Positions 5,991 to 13,809 of a stretch of 14,894 nt of DNA are shown in pieces. Positions within the stretch are counted from its first letter, which is position 1; each line of letters opens with the position of its first letter. Made by a program: the position numbers and the translations under genes. The stretch is from contig NZ_JXTE01000116.1 of assembly GCF_000972385.1 (NCBI RefSeq), forward strand, positions 1-14,894. The letters run 5' to 3'. Under the pieces are notes generated by a model. The model made no database searches and was not told where the DNA came from. It was given only the letters and a program-made list of their open reading frames with translations. The DNA is from Streptomyces sp. WM6386 (GTDB lineage Bacteria > Actinomycetota > Actinomycetes > Streptomycetales > Streptomycetaceae).

Positions 5991-6805
5991 TGACAGTTGC
6001 TTCGGAACTCAGCTTCTTCCCGTCCACCGACGGCGATCTCGCCTATCTCGACGCGGGCTCCGGCGATCTCGTGGTCCTCGTCCACGCCGGGTTCGCGGAC
6101 CACCGCTTCTGGTCGGACCAGATACCGGCGCTCGCCGCCGAGTACCGGGTGATCGCGCCGGACGTGCGGGGGCACGGTTTCTCGGCCAACGCGACGCAGC
6201 CGTTCCGCTGGGCCGACGACCTCGCCGACCTGCTGCGCCACCTCGACGCGGGGCCCGCGGTCCTCGTCGGTCTGTCGATGGGCGGAGTGGTCGTCACCGA
6301 CACGATGCTGGAGCACCCCGAACTCGTCCGTGCCGTGGTCACCTGCGGCGCCGCGACCGGCGACTTCCAGTACACCGACCCGTGGACCCGCGAGATCCAG
6401 GCCGAATACGCGCGCACGCTCGGCGCCGGTGACATCCAGGGCTGGCTCGCCGCCTTCCTGCGGGTCCTGCCCGGCGAGCACCGGTCGCTCGACGACATGG
6501 ATCCCGCGATCACGCAGCGGCTGCAGGAGATGGGCCTGCACACTCTTTCCAAGCACACGCCCGGCGAGAAGGACTGGCTCGTGCGCGTGACCGACTCCTG
6601 GCCCCGTCCGGACCGCGTCGACGTCCCCTTGCTCGCCGTCAACGGCACGCTGGAAGCCCCCGGCATGACCGACGCGGCCGAACGACTCGCCGGCGCCGTC
6701 CGGGACGGCCGCGCCGTGACCATCGACGGCGTCGGCCACTACCCGAACCTGGAGAAGCCCGAGGAGTTCAACCAGATCCTGCTGGATTTCCTGCGCGCCC
6801 TCTGA
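5990..6805 (+). CDS. Alpha/beta-fold hydrolase
   Basis: This 271-aa alpha/beta hydrolase probably cleaves an ester or related bond in the cytoplasm; the substrate is unknown. It shows the oxyanion segment VHAGFADHRFW (31-41), the nucleophile elbow GLSMGG with Ser96, and the catalytic His250 in GVGHYPNLEKP. The acid expected in VNGTLEAPG is Glu222 where most members have Asp. There is no signal peptide. ATG 5990 starts the family-like sequence, but GGAGG (5969-5973) is 16 bases away. An in-frame TTG at 5981 is 7 bases after GGAGG and may be the real start (three extra residues). The gene diverges from a MarR gene across two operator-like repeats, a common layout for a hydrolase or detoxifying enzyme induced by its substrate. 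It converges on the stress protein gene with six bases between stops. Confidence 0.9.
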   Translation: MTVASELSFFPSTDGDLAYLDAGSGDLVVLVHAGFADHRFWSDQIPALAAEYRVIAPDVRGHGFSANATQPFRWADDLADLLRHLDAGPAVLVGLSMGGVVVTDTMLEHPELVRAVVTCGAATGDFQYTDPWTREIQAEYARTLGAGDIQGWLAAFLRVLPGEHRSLDDMDPAITQRLQEMGLHTLSKHTPGEKDWLVRVTDSWPRPDRVDVPLLAVNGTLEAPGMTDAAERLAGAVRDGRAVTIDGVGHYPNLEKPEEFNQILLDFLRAL

Positions 6806-6811
6806 CCGGGC

Positions 6812-7273
6812 CTAGGGAACCACCGTCACCGGCCACCGCCCGGCTTTCACCAGCCGCACCGCGACCGATCCTACGATCCGGTGGCCGGCCTGTTCGGAGG
6901 CGCCCACCACCACGGCGTCCGCCTTGAGTTCATCCGCGGCCCGCACCAGGCCGCTGTAGGGGTCCCCGCGGAACGTGTGGAACTCCCACCGCACATCGAA
7001 TATCCCCTTGGTGCGCTCGGTCGCCTCCCGGATCTGGGTGATCAGATCCTCGGCGATCTCGTCGGTCGTCTCCGCGACCGGCGCCCCGAGCGCCGCGCCC
7101 GCCGTCATCACCGGCTGCACGTACACGACCGCGAGGAGAGCGTGCTGGCGGCGGGCCAGGCCGCCGGCATATGCCGCCGCCCGGAAGGAGGAGTCGGAGC
7201 CGTCCACTCCGACCACGATGACCTTCGGCCCGTCCGTGCCCCGCTCGAACTGGTGGGAGTGCTGTTCCGTCAC
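6812..7273 (-). CDS. Universal stress protein (UspA-like)
   Basis: This 153-aa single-domain protein of the universal stress family is cytoplasmic and often tied to dormancy, hypoxia or stress. It begins the domain with [12 protein letters not shown] (18-29, Asp24) and ends with [25 protein letters not shown] (119-143) and the closing strand PVTVVP. The usual nucleotide motif G-x2-G-x9-G-S/T is altered: Gly124 is present, the second Gly is Glu127, and the loop to Gly135-Ser136 is shorter, so ATP binding is uncertain. The start is GTG 7271-7273 without a clear ribosome binding site. It stands alone between a convergent hydrolase and the divergent lysX, whose start lies 88 bases away. The family call is firm; the specific role is unknown. 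Confidence 0.9.
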   Translation of the reverse strand: MTEQHSHQFERGTDGPKVIVVGVDGSDSSFRAAAYAGGLARRQHALLAVVYVQPVMTAGAALGAPVAETTDEIAEDLITQIREATERTKGIFDVRWEFHTFRGDPYSGLVRAADELKADAVVVGASEQAGHRIVGSVAVRLVKAGRWPVTVVP

Positions 7274-7349
7274 GGCTGGAGGCTATCGGAATCCCCGGCT
7301 CCCGCCGCCGAGCGGGGCCTCCCGACGGGCGATACGGCCCGGCTGTTCC

Positions 7350-7355
7350 TACAGT
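7350..7355 (+). promoter_or_regulatory. Candidate -10 box giving a leaderless lysX transcript
   Basis: TACAGT fits the TANNNT -10 of the main actinobacterial sigma factor and ends six bases before ATG 7362. This spacing is typical of leaderless mRNAs that begin at the start codon. In agreement, no ribosome binding site precedes the ATG. No clear -35 is visible. Confidence 0.45.
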
Positions 7356-7361
7356 CGGAAC

Positions 7362-10300
7362 ATGAGTGCCACCGTCGAGGCCGTACCGGCGAAGGACACC
7401 ACGGGCCCGACGGGACGGCCCGGCAGCGGCCTCCTCAGCAGGGTGCCGGAAGCCTTCGCGGGCTTCTTCGGCGCCCTCGGACTGCTGTGCCTGCTGCTCG
7501 CCTTCATCCCGCCGCTGCGCAGAGTCCTGCGCCCCGTCGTCCGCCTCCTCGACCTGCTGATCGTCCCGGTCAGCGCCAACCTCGCCTACGCCGTCTTCCT
7601 CTTCCTGCTCGCCGGCGCCACCGCCGCCCGCAAGAAGGTCGCCTGGTGGCTGGTCGTCGTCTACCTGGGCCTGCTCGTCCTCGTCGACGCCCTGGGCGTC
7701 GCCGTCGGCCTGTACGCCGACTCCATCCCGTCCCTCGTCGTCTGCGGGCTCGCCCTGGCCCTGCTCGTCGTCGCCCGCAAGGAGTTCTACGGCGCCTCCC
7801 GCCGCGCCGCCGTCCGACAGGCCGTCCTGGTCCTGCTGGCCGGCCTGGTCCTGGGCATCCTGGCCGGCTGGGGCCTGGTCGAGCTCTTCTCCGGCACGCT
7901 GCCGCGCGGCCAGCGCCTGCTGTGGGCCGCCAACCGGGTCTGCGGCGGCCTGGTCTCCGGCCGCTCCTTCGACGGCGAACCGCCCCGCGCCCTGTTCTTC
8001 CTCCTCGGCCTGTTCGGCGCCCTGGCCCTCCTCAACGCCGCCGCCACCCTCTTCCGCTCCCAGCGCATGGAGGCGTCCCTGCACGGCGACGAGGAAGCCC
8101 GTATCAGGGCGCTGCTGAAGGCCTACGGCGAGAAGGACTCCCTCGGCTACTTCGCCACCCGGCGCGACAAGGCCGTCGTCTTCTCGCCCAGCGGCAAGGC
8201 CGCCGTCACCTACCGCGTCGAGGCCGGCGTCTGTCTCGCCAGCGGCGACCCCGTCGGCGACCGCGAGGCCTGGCCGCACGCCATCGCCGCCTGGCTCGAC
8301 GCGGCCCGCCTGCACGCCTGGGCGCCCGCCGCGATGGGCGCCTCCGAGGACGGCGCCAAGGCCTACGCCCGCGCCGGACTCGGCGCACTCCAACTCGGCG
8401 ACGAGGCGATCCTGAACGTGGCCGACTTCGACCTGGGCGGCCGCGACATGCGGGTCACCCGGCAGGCCGTGAACCGGGTCCGCCGCACCGGCGCCCACTG
8501 CCGCATCCGCCGCCACGCCGCCCTCACCGACGCGGAGATGGAGGAGGTCGTCGACAAGGCCGACGCCTGGCGCGACACCGAGACCGAACGCGGCTTCTCC
8601 ATGGCCCTGGACCGCCTCGGCGACCCCGCCGACGGCGACTGTCTCCTCGTGGAAGCCCTCGGCGAGGACGGCAAGCTGCTCGCCGTGCTGTCCTTCGTGC
8701 CCTGGGGCACCGACGGCGTCTCCCTGGACCTGATGCGCCGTGACCGCAGCGCACCCAACGGCGTCATGGAGTTCATGGTCGCCGAACTGTGCGCGGTGGC
8801 GCCCAAGTCGGGCGTCCGCCGGATCTCCCTCAACTTCGCCGTCTTCCGCTCGGTCTTCGAGGAGGGCGCCCGCATCGGCGCCGGGCCGGTGCTCCGCCTC
8901 TGGCGCCGACTGCTGCTGTTCTTCTCCAAGTGGTGGCAACTGGAAGCCCTCTACCGCTCCAACGCCAAGTACCACCCCGAGTGGTACCCGCGCTTCATCT
9001 GCTACGGCGAGACCGGCGCCCTCGCCCGCATCGGCCTCGCCTCCGGAATCGCCGAGGGCTTCGTCTCCGTACCGTCCCTGCGCAAACTCTGGGGAAAGGG
9101 GCACCCGAAGGCCGGGCCGCGGCCGGCCACCACCGAGGGTCTGCCGTCGCTGTCGGCGCTCGGCCTCGACGGAGGGGACGAGGCCGGGACAGCCGGCCCG
9201 GATGCGGGCCTGCCCGAACAGGCCCGCATCCGGCACCGGAAGCTGGACCGGCTGCGCGCCGAGGGCATCGACCCCTACCCCGTCGGCATCCCGCAACGCA
9301 CCCACACGCTCGCCGAGGTCCGCGAGGGCGAACAGGTCACCGTCGCGGGCCGGGTCATGCGGGTACGGGATCTCGGCGGCATCGTCTTCGTCACCCTGCG
9401 GGACTGGTCCGGCGACCACCAACTCGCCCTGACCCGGGACCGCGGCGGGCTCGACGGCTTCCGCACCGGCATCGACATCGGCGACCACATCACCGCGACG
9501 GGCACGGCCGGCGCCAGCGACAAGGGCGAACCCACCGTCTTCGTCACCTCCTGGCAGCTCACCGGCAAGTGCCTGCGCCCGCTCCCCGACAAACGCCGCG
9601 GCCTGACCGACCCCGAGGCCAAGGTCCGCATGCGCTATCTCGACCTCGTCTCCAGCCCGGCTGCCCGCGACGTCGTCCGCGCCCGCTCCACCGCCGTACA
9701 GGCCCTGCGCCAGGGACTGTTGAGCCGCGGCTACCTCGAGGTCGAGACCCCGATGCTCCAGCAGATCCACGGCGGCGCCAACGCCCGCCCCTTCACCACC
9801 CACATCAACGCCTACGACCTCGACCTGTATCTGCGCATCGCCCCCGAGCTGTACCTGAAACGGCTGTGCGTCGGCGGCCTGGAGAAGGTCTTCGAGATGG
9901 GCCGCACCTTCCGCAACGAGGGCGTCTCCTACAAACACAACCCCGAATTCACCATGCTGGAGGCCTACCAGGCCTTCGCCGACTACGACGTCATGCTCGA
10001 CCTCACCCGCGAACTCATCCAGGGCGCCGCCACCGCAGCCTTCGGCTCGCCCATCGCCCGCAAGGACGGCACCGAGTACGACATCTCCGGTGACTGGCCG
10101 GTCAAGACGGTGTACGGCGCCCTCTCCGAGGCGCTCGGGGAGGAGATCGACGCCGACACGGAACTCCTGCGGCTGCACCGGCACTGCGACCGCGTGGGCG
10201 TGCCGTACACCGGCGACGACGGCCGCGGCGACATCGTCCTGGAGATGTACGAGCGGCTCGTCGAGGAGAAGACCCAGCTGCCCACCTTCTACAAGGACTT

Positions 10301-10634
10301 CCCGACCGACGTCTCCCCGCTCACCCGCCAGCACCGGGGGGACCCGAGGCTCGCCGAGCGCTGGGACCTCGTCGCCTTCGGCACCGAACTCGGCACCGCC
10401 TACTCCGAGCTCACCGACCCCGTCGAGCAGCGCCGCCGCCTCACCGCCCAGTCCCTGCTCGCCGCCGGGGGAGACCCCGAGGCGATGGAGCTCGACGAGG
10501 ACTTCCTCGACGCCCTCGAGTACGCGATGCCGCCCACCGGAGGGCTCGGCATCGGCGTCGACCGGCTCGTCATGTTCCTCACCGGCCTGACGATCCGGGA
10601 GACACTGCCGTTCCCGCTGGTGCGCCGCCGCTGA
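7362..10634 (+). CDS. lysX: Bifunctional phosphatidylglycerol lysyltransferase / lysyl-tRNA synthetase LysX
   Basis: This 1090-aa fusion makes Lys-tRNA and transfers the lysine to phosphatidylglycerol, lowering membrane charge and giving resistance to cationic peptides. The N-terminal third has about six membrane helices (roughly 30-52, 63-88, 93-113, 121-138, 152-174, 208-230). A cytoplasmic DUF2156/GNAT-like lysyltransferase domain (about 245-575) includes [17 protein letters not shown]. After a Pro/Gly linker comes a class II synthetase: an OB-fold (about 635-730), motif 1 near EVETPMLQ, motif 2 [11 protein letters not shown] (844-854) plus [11 protein letters not shown], and motif 3 [15 protein letters not shown] (1061-1075). 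All catalytic motifs look intact and the size matches mycobacterial LysX. The reading frame is open far upstream, but ATG 7362 gives the natural N-terminus. A likely leaderless promoter precedes it. A polysaccharide deacetylase gene follows on the same strand after 89 bases. Confidence 0.95.
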   Translation: MSATVEAVPAKDTTGPTGRPGSGLLSRVPEAFAGFFGALGLLCLLLAFIPPLRRVLRPVVRLLDLLIVPVSANLAYAVFLFLLAGATAARKKVAWWLVVVYLGLLVLVDALGVAVGLYADSIPSLVVCGLALALLVVARKEFYGASRRAAVRQAVLVLLAGLVLGILAGWGLVELFSGTLPRGQRLLWAANRVCGGLVSGRSFDGEPPRALFFLLGLFGALALLNAAATLFRSQRMEASLHGDEEARIRALLKAYGEKDSLGYFATRRDKAVVFSPSGKAAVTYRVEAGVCLASGDPVGDREAWPHAIAAWLDAARLHAWAPAAMGASEDGAKAYARAGLGALQLGDEAILNVADFDLGGRDMRVTRQAVNRVRRTGAHCRIRRHAALTDAEMEEVVDKADAWRDTETERGFSMALDRLGDPADGDCLLVEALGEDGKLLAVLSFVPWGTDGVSLDLMRRDRSAPNGVMEFMVAELCAVAPKSGVRRISLNFAVFRSVFEEGARIGAGPVLRLWRRLLLFFSKWWQLEALYRSNAKYHPEWYPRFICYGETGALARIGLASGIAEGFVSVPSLRKLWGKGHPKAGPRPATTEGLPSLSALGLDGGDEAGTAGPDAGLPEQARIRHRKLDRLRAEGIDPYPVGIPQRTHTLAEVREGEQVTVAGRVMRVRDLGGIVFVTLRDWSGDHQLALTRDRGGLDGFRTGIDIGDHITATGTAGASDKGEPTVFVTSWQLTGKCLRPLPDKRRGLTDPEAKVRMRYLDLVSSPAARDVVRARSTAVQALRQGLLSRGYLEVETPMLQQIHGGANARPFTTHINAYDLDLYLRIAPELYLKRLCVGGLEKVFEMGRTFRNEGVSYKHNPEFTMLEAYQAFADYDVMLDLTRELIQGAATAAFGSPIARKDGTEYDISGDWPVKTVYGALSEALGEEIDADTELLRLHRHCDRVGVPYTGDDGRGDIVLEMYERLVEEKTQLPTFYKDFPTDVSPLTRQHRGDPRLAERWDLVAFGTELGTAYSELTDPVEQRRRLTAQSLLAAGGDPEAMELDEDFLDALEYAMPPTGGLGIGVDRLVMFLTGLTIRETLPFPLVRRR

Positions 10635-10723
10635 CGGCCCGTCATAGGCCGGGCGGGTGTTTTCCTGCCGCCGCACCGGTGTAGTCCTGGTGCGTCGGCC
10701 GTGGTGGGGGCGACTGATGAGTC

Positions 10724-11572
10724 ATGACGAAGGATCAGTTCCTCACACGGCTGCTCTCGCGCCGCCGGGCCCTGCTCGGCGGCGCCGCCGCTGTCGGTGC
10801 GGCCGGCACGGCCGGACTGTTCGCGGCCGGCACCGGCGACGCCCCGAAGCGGCCCGTGCTCCCCGCCGCGGGCCCCCCGGCGCGCCGCCCGCTCAAGCCG
10901 TCCGCCTACCGCCTCCAGCCGCTGACCGGCTACGGCCCACCGCGCGCCGCCCCCCGCCGCACCCTGGTGCGCCACGAGCCGCTGCTAAAGGTGTCCGGGC
11001 GCGGCCGCACCATGGTGCTGACCTTCGACGACGGGCCCGATCCCCGCTACACCCCCGACATCCTGGACACCCTGGCGCAGTACGACGTCCGCGCGATGTT
11101 CTTCGTGTGCGGCGAGATGGCGGTCGACAACAAGGACCTGCTGACCCGGATGTCCGACGAGGGCCATGTCGTCGGCAACCACACCTGGTCGCACCCCCTG
11201 CTCACCCGACTGAGCCGGGGTCGCATCCGCTCCGAGATGGAACGCACCTGCGACGTCATCGAGGAGGCGTACGGCGAACGCCCCCAGTGGTTCCGCGCGC
11301 CCTACGGCGCCTGGAACCGTGCCGCCTTCCAACTCGGCGCGGAACTCGGCATGGAACCCCTCGCCTGGACCGTGGACACCCTCGACTGGACCGCCCCCGC
11401 CGCCCGCACCATCGTCGGCCGGGTCGAGAACGGCGCCGCCCCCGGTGTCGTGGTGCTCTCGCACGACGCCGGGGGCGACCGCTCCCAGAGTGTCCGGGCG
11501 CTGCGCGACTATCTGCCGCAACTCCTGGACTCCGGCTATCACATCACCGTCCCGAGACGGCATTACGCATAG
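10724..11572 (+). CDS. Exported polysaccharide deacetylase (NodB domain)
   Basis: This 282-aa carbohydrate esterase family 4 protein removes N- or O-acetyl groups from a cell-wall or extracellular glycan (peptidoglycan, chitin or similar). A twin-arginine-like leader (SRRRALLGG, 12-20) with an Ala/Gly core to about 36 points to export by Tat or Sec. A Pro/Arg-rich linker follows. The NodB motifs are all present: TFDDGP (Asp102, Asp103), NHTWSHP (His153, His157 metal ligands), RAPYG (Arg191, Tyr194), DTLDW (Asp218, Asp221, Trp222) and LSH (His247). ATG 10724 lies 13 bases after a GTGGGGG stretch, a weak site. It lies downstream of lysX on the same strand and may be co-transcribed. Together they could reduce surface charge or enzyme attack. 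The exact glycan is unknown. Confidence 0.93.
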   Translation: MTKDQFLTRLLSRRRALLGGAAAVGAAGTAGLFAAGTGDAPKRPVLPAAGPPARRPLKPSAYRLQPLTGYGPPRAAPRRTLVRHEPLLKVSGRGRTMVLTFDDGPDPRYTPDILDTLAQYDVRAMFFVCGEMAVDNKDLLTRMSDEGHVVGNHTWSHPLLTRLSRGRIRSEMERTCDVIEEAYGERPQWFRAPYGAWNRAAFQLGAELGMEPLAWTVDTLDWTAPAARTIVGRVENGAAPGVVVLSHDAGGDRSQSVRALRDYLPQLLDSGYHITVPRRHYA

Positions 11573-11577
11573 CGCCG

Positions 11578-11594
11578 GATCGGCCCGCCCGGTC
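11578..11594. terminator. Small hairpin between convergent deacetylase and sortase genes
   Basis: A six-pair stem (11578-11583 with 11589-11594, one G-U pair) around a five-base loop fills most of the 30-base gap between two convergent stops. It is short and has no T run, so it is a weak terminator candidate. Confidence 0.3.
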
Positions 11595-11602
11595 GGGGAC
11601 GC

Positions 11603-12271
11603 TCAGCGGACCTCGACCAGGCGGGCGAAGGTGACGACATTCCCCGCGTAACCGTTCTGCTTGGAGAAACCTCCGCCGCAGGTGATGACCCGCAATTCCG
11701 GTGTGCCCTTGGAACCGTAGACGCGGTCGCCCGGGAAGTTGTTCTTCTCGAAGACCTCGATGCCGTAGATCTCGAACACGGCCGTCTTTCCGTCCTTGCG
11801 CTGCACCTCGACGCGATTTCCCTTCTTCAGGGCCCCGAGTCCGTAGAACACGGCGGGGCCCAGTTTGTTGTCGACATGGCCCACGAGGATGGCGGTGCCC
11901 TTCTCGCCGGGAGAGACGGCGCCGGTGAACCAGCCGGCCAGGTTCGGGTCCTCCGGTGGCGGCGCGCCCACCCAGCCGTCGGCGTCCAGGCCGACGGGCA
12001 TGACGGGCGCGTCGACCTGGATCGCCGGGATCCTCATGCGGTCGGGCTCGGAGAACGGCTGTGGTGTCGCCGATCCGGCGAAGGTGCCGGGAATGCGGCT
12101 GTCCGCCGCAGCGGCGGTCGCCGGCTGCGGCGGACCCACATCGAACTCTCCCGAACCGTTCCGAATGAGCGCGAGGCCGGTCAGCAGAACAAGCGCTATC
12201 ACGCCCCAAGGAGCGCGCCTCTTCCGCCGCTCCTCCTCCTCGGCCAGTTCGGCCAGCTCGGACGCAGACAT
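11603..12271 (-). CDS. Class F-type sortase
   Basis: This 222-aa transpeptidase anchors surface proteins to the cell wall from the outer face of the membrane. The N-terminus is acidic then basic (EEEERRKRR), with one membrane helix (about 22-37), placing the rest outside. After a Pro/Ala/Ser linker the sortase barrel starts near MRIPAIQVDAPVMPVGL. Catalytic His132 lies in VGHVDN and Cys198 in LRVITCGG; the TCGG form and the small size are typical of the actinobacterial class F group. By spacing from staphylococcal SrtA the catalytic Arg would fall at Asn211 in YAGNVV; arginines at 217 and 222 are the nearest others. ATG 12269-12271 has GAGGGG seven bases upstream. The gene lies beside two small secreted proteins with sorting-signal-like tails, which are its probable substrates (inference). 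Confidence 0.88.
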   Translation of the reverse strand: MSASELAELAEEEERRKRRAPWGVIALVLLTGLALIRNGSGEFDVGPPQPATAAAADSRIPGTFAGSATPQPFSEPDRMRIPAIQVDAPVMPVGLDADGWVGAPPPEDPNLAGWFTGAVSPGEKGTAILVGHVDNKLGPAVFYGLGALKKGNRVEVQRKDGKTAVFEIYGIEVFEKNNFPGDRVYGSKGTPELRVITCGGGFSKQNGYAGNVVTFARLVEVR

Positions 12272-12602
12272 TCGAATTCCCCTCTCGACGCGACCGTCGC
12301 CCCGTCATTCGCGCATACGAGAACGCTAAGCAGCGCGGGCAAAACCGGCGACGCGACAGAAGCGAACGGGTGGCCCCCTCTCCGTGGGTGCGCCATCCGA
12401 GTTGCCGACGACAGGAATTTTCTGACGGTCCGTGACCTGCGGCAATATCCGATTGTGCGCTTTTCGTTCGGCGTGTCCTCTCACCAGGACGGACCATTGC
12501 CGAAATGCGCCCGCGTGCACGGCATCTGAGGGTCGTTCTGGGAGGCGCTTTCTCGCCGATCCACCGGGGACCGTTCCCGGGGCGTCTTCCGCGGAGGATC
12601 AC
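12272..12602. promoter_or_regulatory. 331-base divergent control region between the sortase and a surface-protein gene
   Basis: No supported gene is seen here; the open frames are base-composition effects. It carries the sortase ribosome binding site (near 12279-12284) and a minus-strand TAGCGT (12328-12323), a TANNNT-type -10 about 50 bases before the sortase ATG. The same 8-base GAACGCTA (plus strand, 12321-12328) recurs at 13808-13815 upstream of the second surface-protein gene. For the plus-strand gene I find a palindrome at 12564-12580 and GGAGG at 12593-12597 but no convincing -10. Confidence 0.45.
12564..12580. promoter_or_regulatory. Near-perfect 17-base palindrome in the leader of the 12603 gene
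   Basis: CCGGG and CCCGG arms enclose GAC-C-GTT-like inner bases, with one mismatched pair. It lies 12 bases before GGAGG of the surface-protein gene. It could be an operator or a leader hairpin that affects translation; chance is also possible for such G/C-rich sequence. Confidence 0.3.
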
Positions 12603-13115
12603 ATGCGTACCACCCGTGCCCTGGCGGCCACCGCCGCCGCGGTCGCCGCCCTCGGACTCGCCGCCCCCGCCGCCGTAGCGCGCGACGGGATGCCGGGCGG
12701 TCCGGGCAGCGCCGTCAGCCCGAGCAACATCGTCGCCCTTCCCAGCGTCATCGCCCGCGGCGGCCAGTTGACGATCACCGTCGACAACTGCGCCGGCGGC
12801 GGCACCGCCACCTCGCCGGCGTTCACCGCTCCGGTGAACCTGGCCCCTGGCAACCCGGCCAGGGGCACCGCCACCGTCAGCTCGACCGCCAACCCGGGCC
12901 TGTACTCCATCACGGTCAACTGCACCAACGGCCGGAACCCGCTCACCAGGGATGACGCCTTCACTGTCATCGGCGGTGTCCGCGGCGGTCTCGGCGGCAG
13001 CAGCTCGAACGGGGCGACCCCGACCGACATGGCCATCGGCGGTGGGCTCGTGGCCGCGGCCGCCATCGGCGGTGGGGTGTTCTGGATGCGCCGCCGCTCG
13101 GAGAAGCGCATCTGA
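12603..13115 (+). CDS. Small secreted surface protein A with C-terminal membrane anchor (putative sortase substrate)
   Basis: This 170-aa protein starts with a Sec signal peptide (MRTTRALAAT to Ala-Val-Ala26, cleavage before Arg27). A compact beta-rich, Ig-like domain of about 95 residues follows, starting ALPSVIARGGQLTITVDNC, with two cysteines (in VDNC and TVNC) that may pair outside the cell. The tail has GVRGGLGGS (125-133), a short Ser/Thr/Gly spacer, a membrane segment (about 144-162) and RRRSEKRI. This is the shape of a cell-wall sorting signal, but no LPXTG or LAXTG is present. ATG 12603 has GGAGG five bases upstream. It is clearly paralogous to the protein at 13209-13733 and diverges from a sortase gene. 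It could equally be a simple membrane-anchored protein. The function of the domain is unknown. Confidence 0.85.
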   Translation: MRTTRALAATAAAVAALGLAAPAAVARDGMPGGPGSAVSPSNIVALPSVIARGGQLTITVDNCAGGGTATSPAFTAPVNLAPGNPARGTATVSSTANPGLYSITVNCTNGRNPLTRDDAFTVIGGVRGGLGGSSSNGATPTDMAIGGGLVAAAAIGGGVFWMRRRSEKRI

Positions 13116-13147
13116 TCTCCCCCTGCGGACACAGTTGCGCACGTACA

Positions 13148-13194
13148 CAGGCCTTCGCCCCGGACCCTGGGAGGGGTTCCGGGGCGAAGGCCTG
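13148..13194. terminator. Strong bidirectional hairpin terminator between two convergent surface-protein genes
   Basis: A perfect 16-pair stem (13148-13163 with 13179-13194) encloses a 15-base loop whose ends can pair further (13164-13167 with 13174-13178, one bulged base). It sits between the stops at 13115 and 13209. There is no T run on either side, as often seen for Streptomyces terminators. It should end both converging transcripts. Confidence 0.85.
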
Positions 13195-13208
13195 CCCGGG
13201 GGGAGCGG

Positions 13209-13733
13209 TCAGGTGCCGTCCTCGCCGGTGCGCCGGCGCGAGAAGTGGTACGCCGCCCCGACCGAGCCCGCGATGAGCGCGGCACCGAGTCCGATCTCCT
13301 TCAGGTCGAACCCGGCGACCGTGCCGCCCTCACCGGCGTGCACACCCTGGTCGGGGTACGGGTAGGGCGTGGGGTTCGTGCGGCCGCTGGCGATGGTCAG
13401 CTGCGTCGAACCGCTGACCCCGTCGCAGGAGAACGTCACCTTGTACGTGGCGCCCGGTTTGGCGTCCCAGTCGACGACCGCCGTCGCGGACGAGCGGTGG
13501 CCCGGGATGGAGATCGTGTCGAACACCCCCGAGCTGACCGTCGCGGACCCGACGCAGCCGCCCTTGTCCCGGTCCAGTTGCAGGGTCACCTGGCCGCCCG
13601 CCGCGACGGTCGAGGGCAGGACGCTGAAGCCGAACGGCGTGATGTTGTCGCCCTGGGCGACGGCGGCCGGTGCGGCGAGGGCGAGGGCACTGACGCCCAG
13701 CAGAGCGGCCGAAGCTACGCGTATCGCGCGCAT
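13209..13733 (-). CDS. Small secreted surface protein B with C-terminal membrane anchor (paralogue of protein A)
   Basis: This 174-aa protein has a Sec signal peptide (MRAIRVASAA to Ala-Val-Ala26, cut before Gln27) whose end, LALAAPAAVA, nearly repeats that of protein A. The Ig-like domain aligns with protein A along VLPSTVAAGGQVTLQLD, then a Cys in GGCVG, SATAVVDWDAKPGATYKV and a second Cys in FSCDG. A Pro/Tyr-rich stretch leads to GVHAGEGGT (130-138), which matches GVRGGLGGS of protein A. A membrane segment (about 147-164) and an RRR tail follow. No LPXTG is present. ATG 13731-13733 has GGAGG seven bases upstream; a longer frame to 13796 lacks this support. A TAGCGT -10-like box lies 77-82 bases upstream. 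It is probably anchored by the nearby sortase or by its own membrane helix. The ligand or role is unknown. Confidence 0.85.
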   Translation of the reverse strand: MRAIRVASAALLGVSALALAAPAAVAQGDNITPFGFSVLPSTVAAGGQVTLQLDRDKGGCVGSATVSSGVFDTISIPGHRSSATAVVDWDAKPGATYKVTFSCDGVSGSTQLTIASGRTNPTPYPYPDQGVHAGEGGTVAGFDLKEIGLGAALIAGSVGAAYHFSRRRTGEDGT

Positions 13734-13809
13734 GGTGAATCCTCCGGGTCCCCGAGGAGCAGCAGCGGACCTTTTCCGCTTGCGCCAGAAATGCACCTCG
13801 ATGATCGGA

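Noticed and set aside
6930..10676. A 1248-codon open frame on the minus strand opposite lysX
   Set aside because: It is antisense to a full-length LysX with all motifs intact. Its translation is low-complexity Gly/Glu/Asp/Ala/Val-rich sequence, typical of the open antisense frame produced by G/C-biased third positions.
10635..10723. Possible terminator between lysX and the deacetylase (GCCCG/CGGGC followed by TTTT)
   Set aside because: The stem is only five pairs with an eight-base loop and the T run is short and offset, too weak to call.
11876..12529. Plus-strand open frame across the sortase and its upstream spacer
   Set aside because: It is mostly antisense to the sortase; the part beyond 12271 has no ribosome binding site or recognisable sequence.
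12975..13115. LPXTG or LAXTG sorting motif in the surface proteins
   Set aside because: Neither protein contains it; only a glycine-rich motif, a membrane helix and an Arg tail are present.
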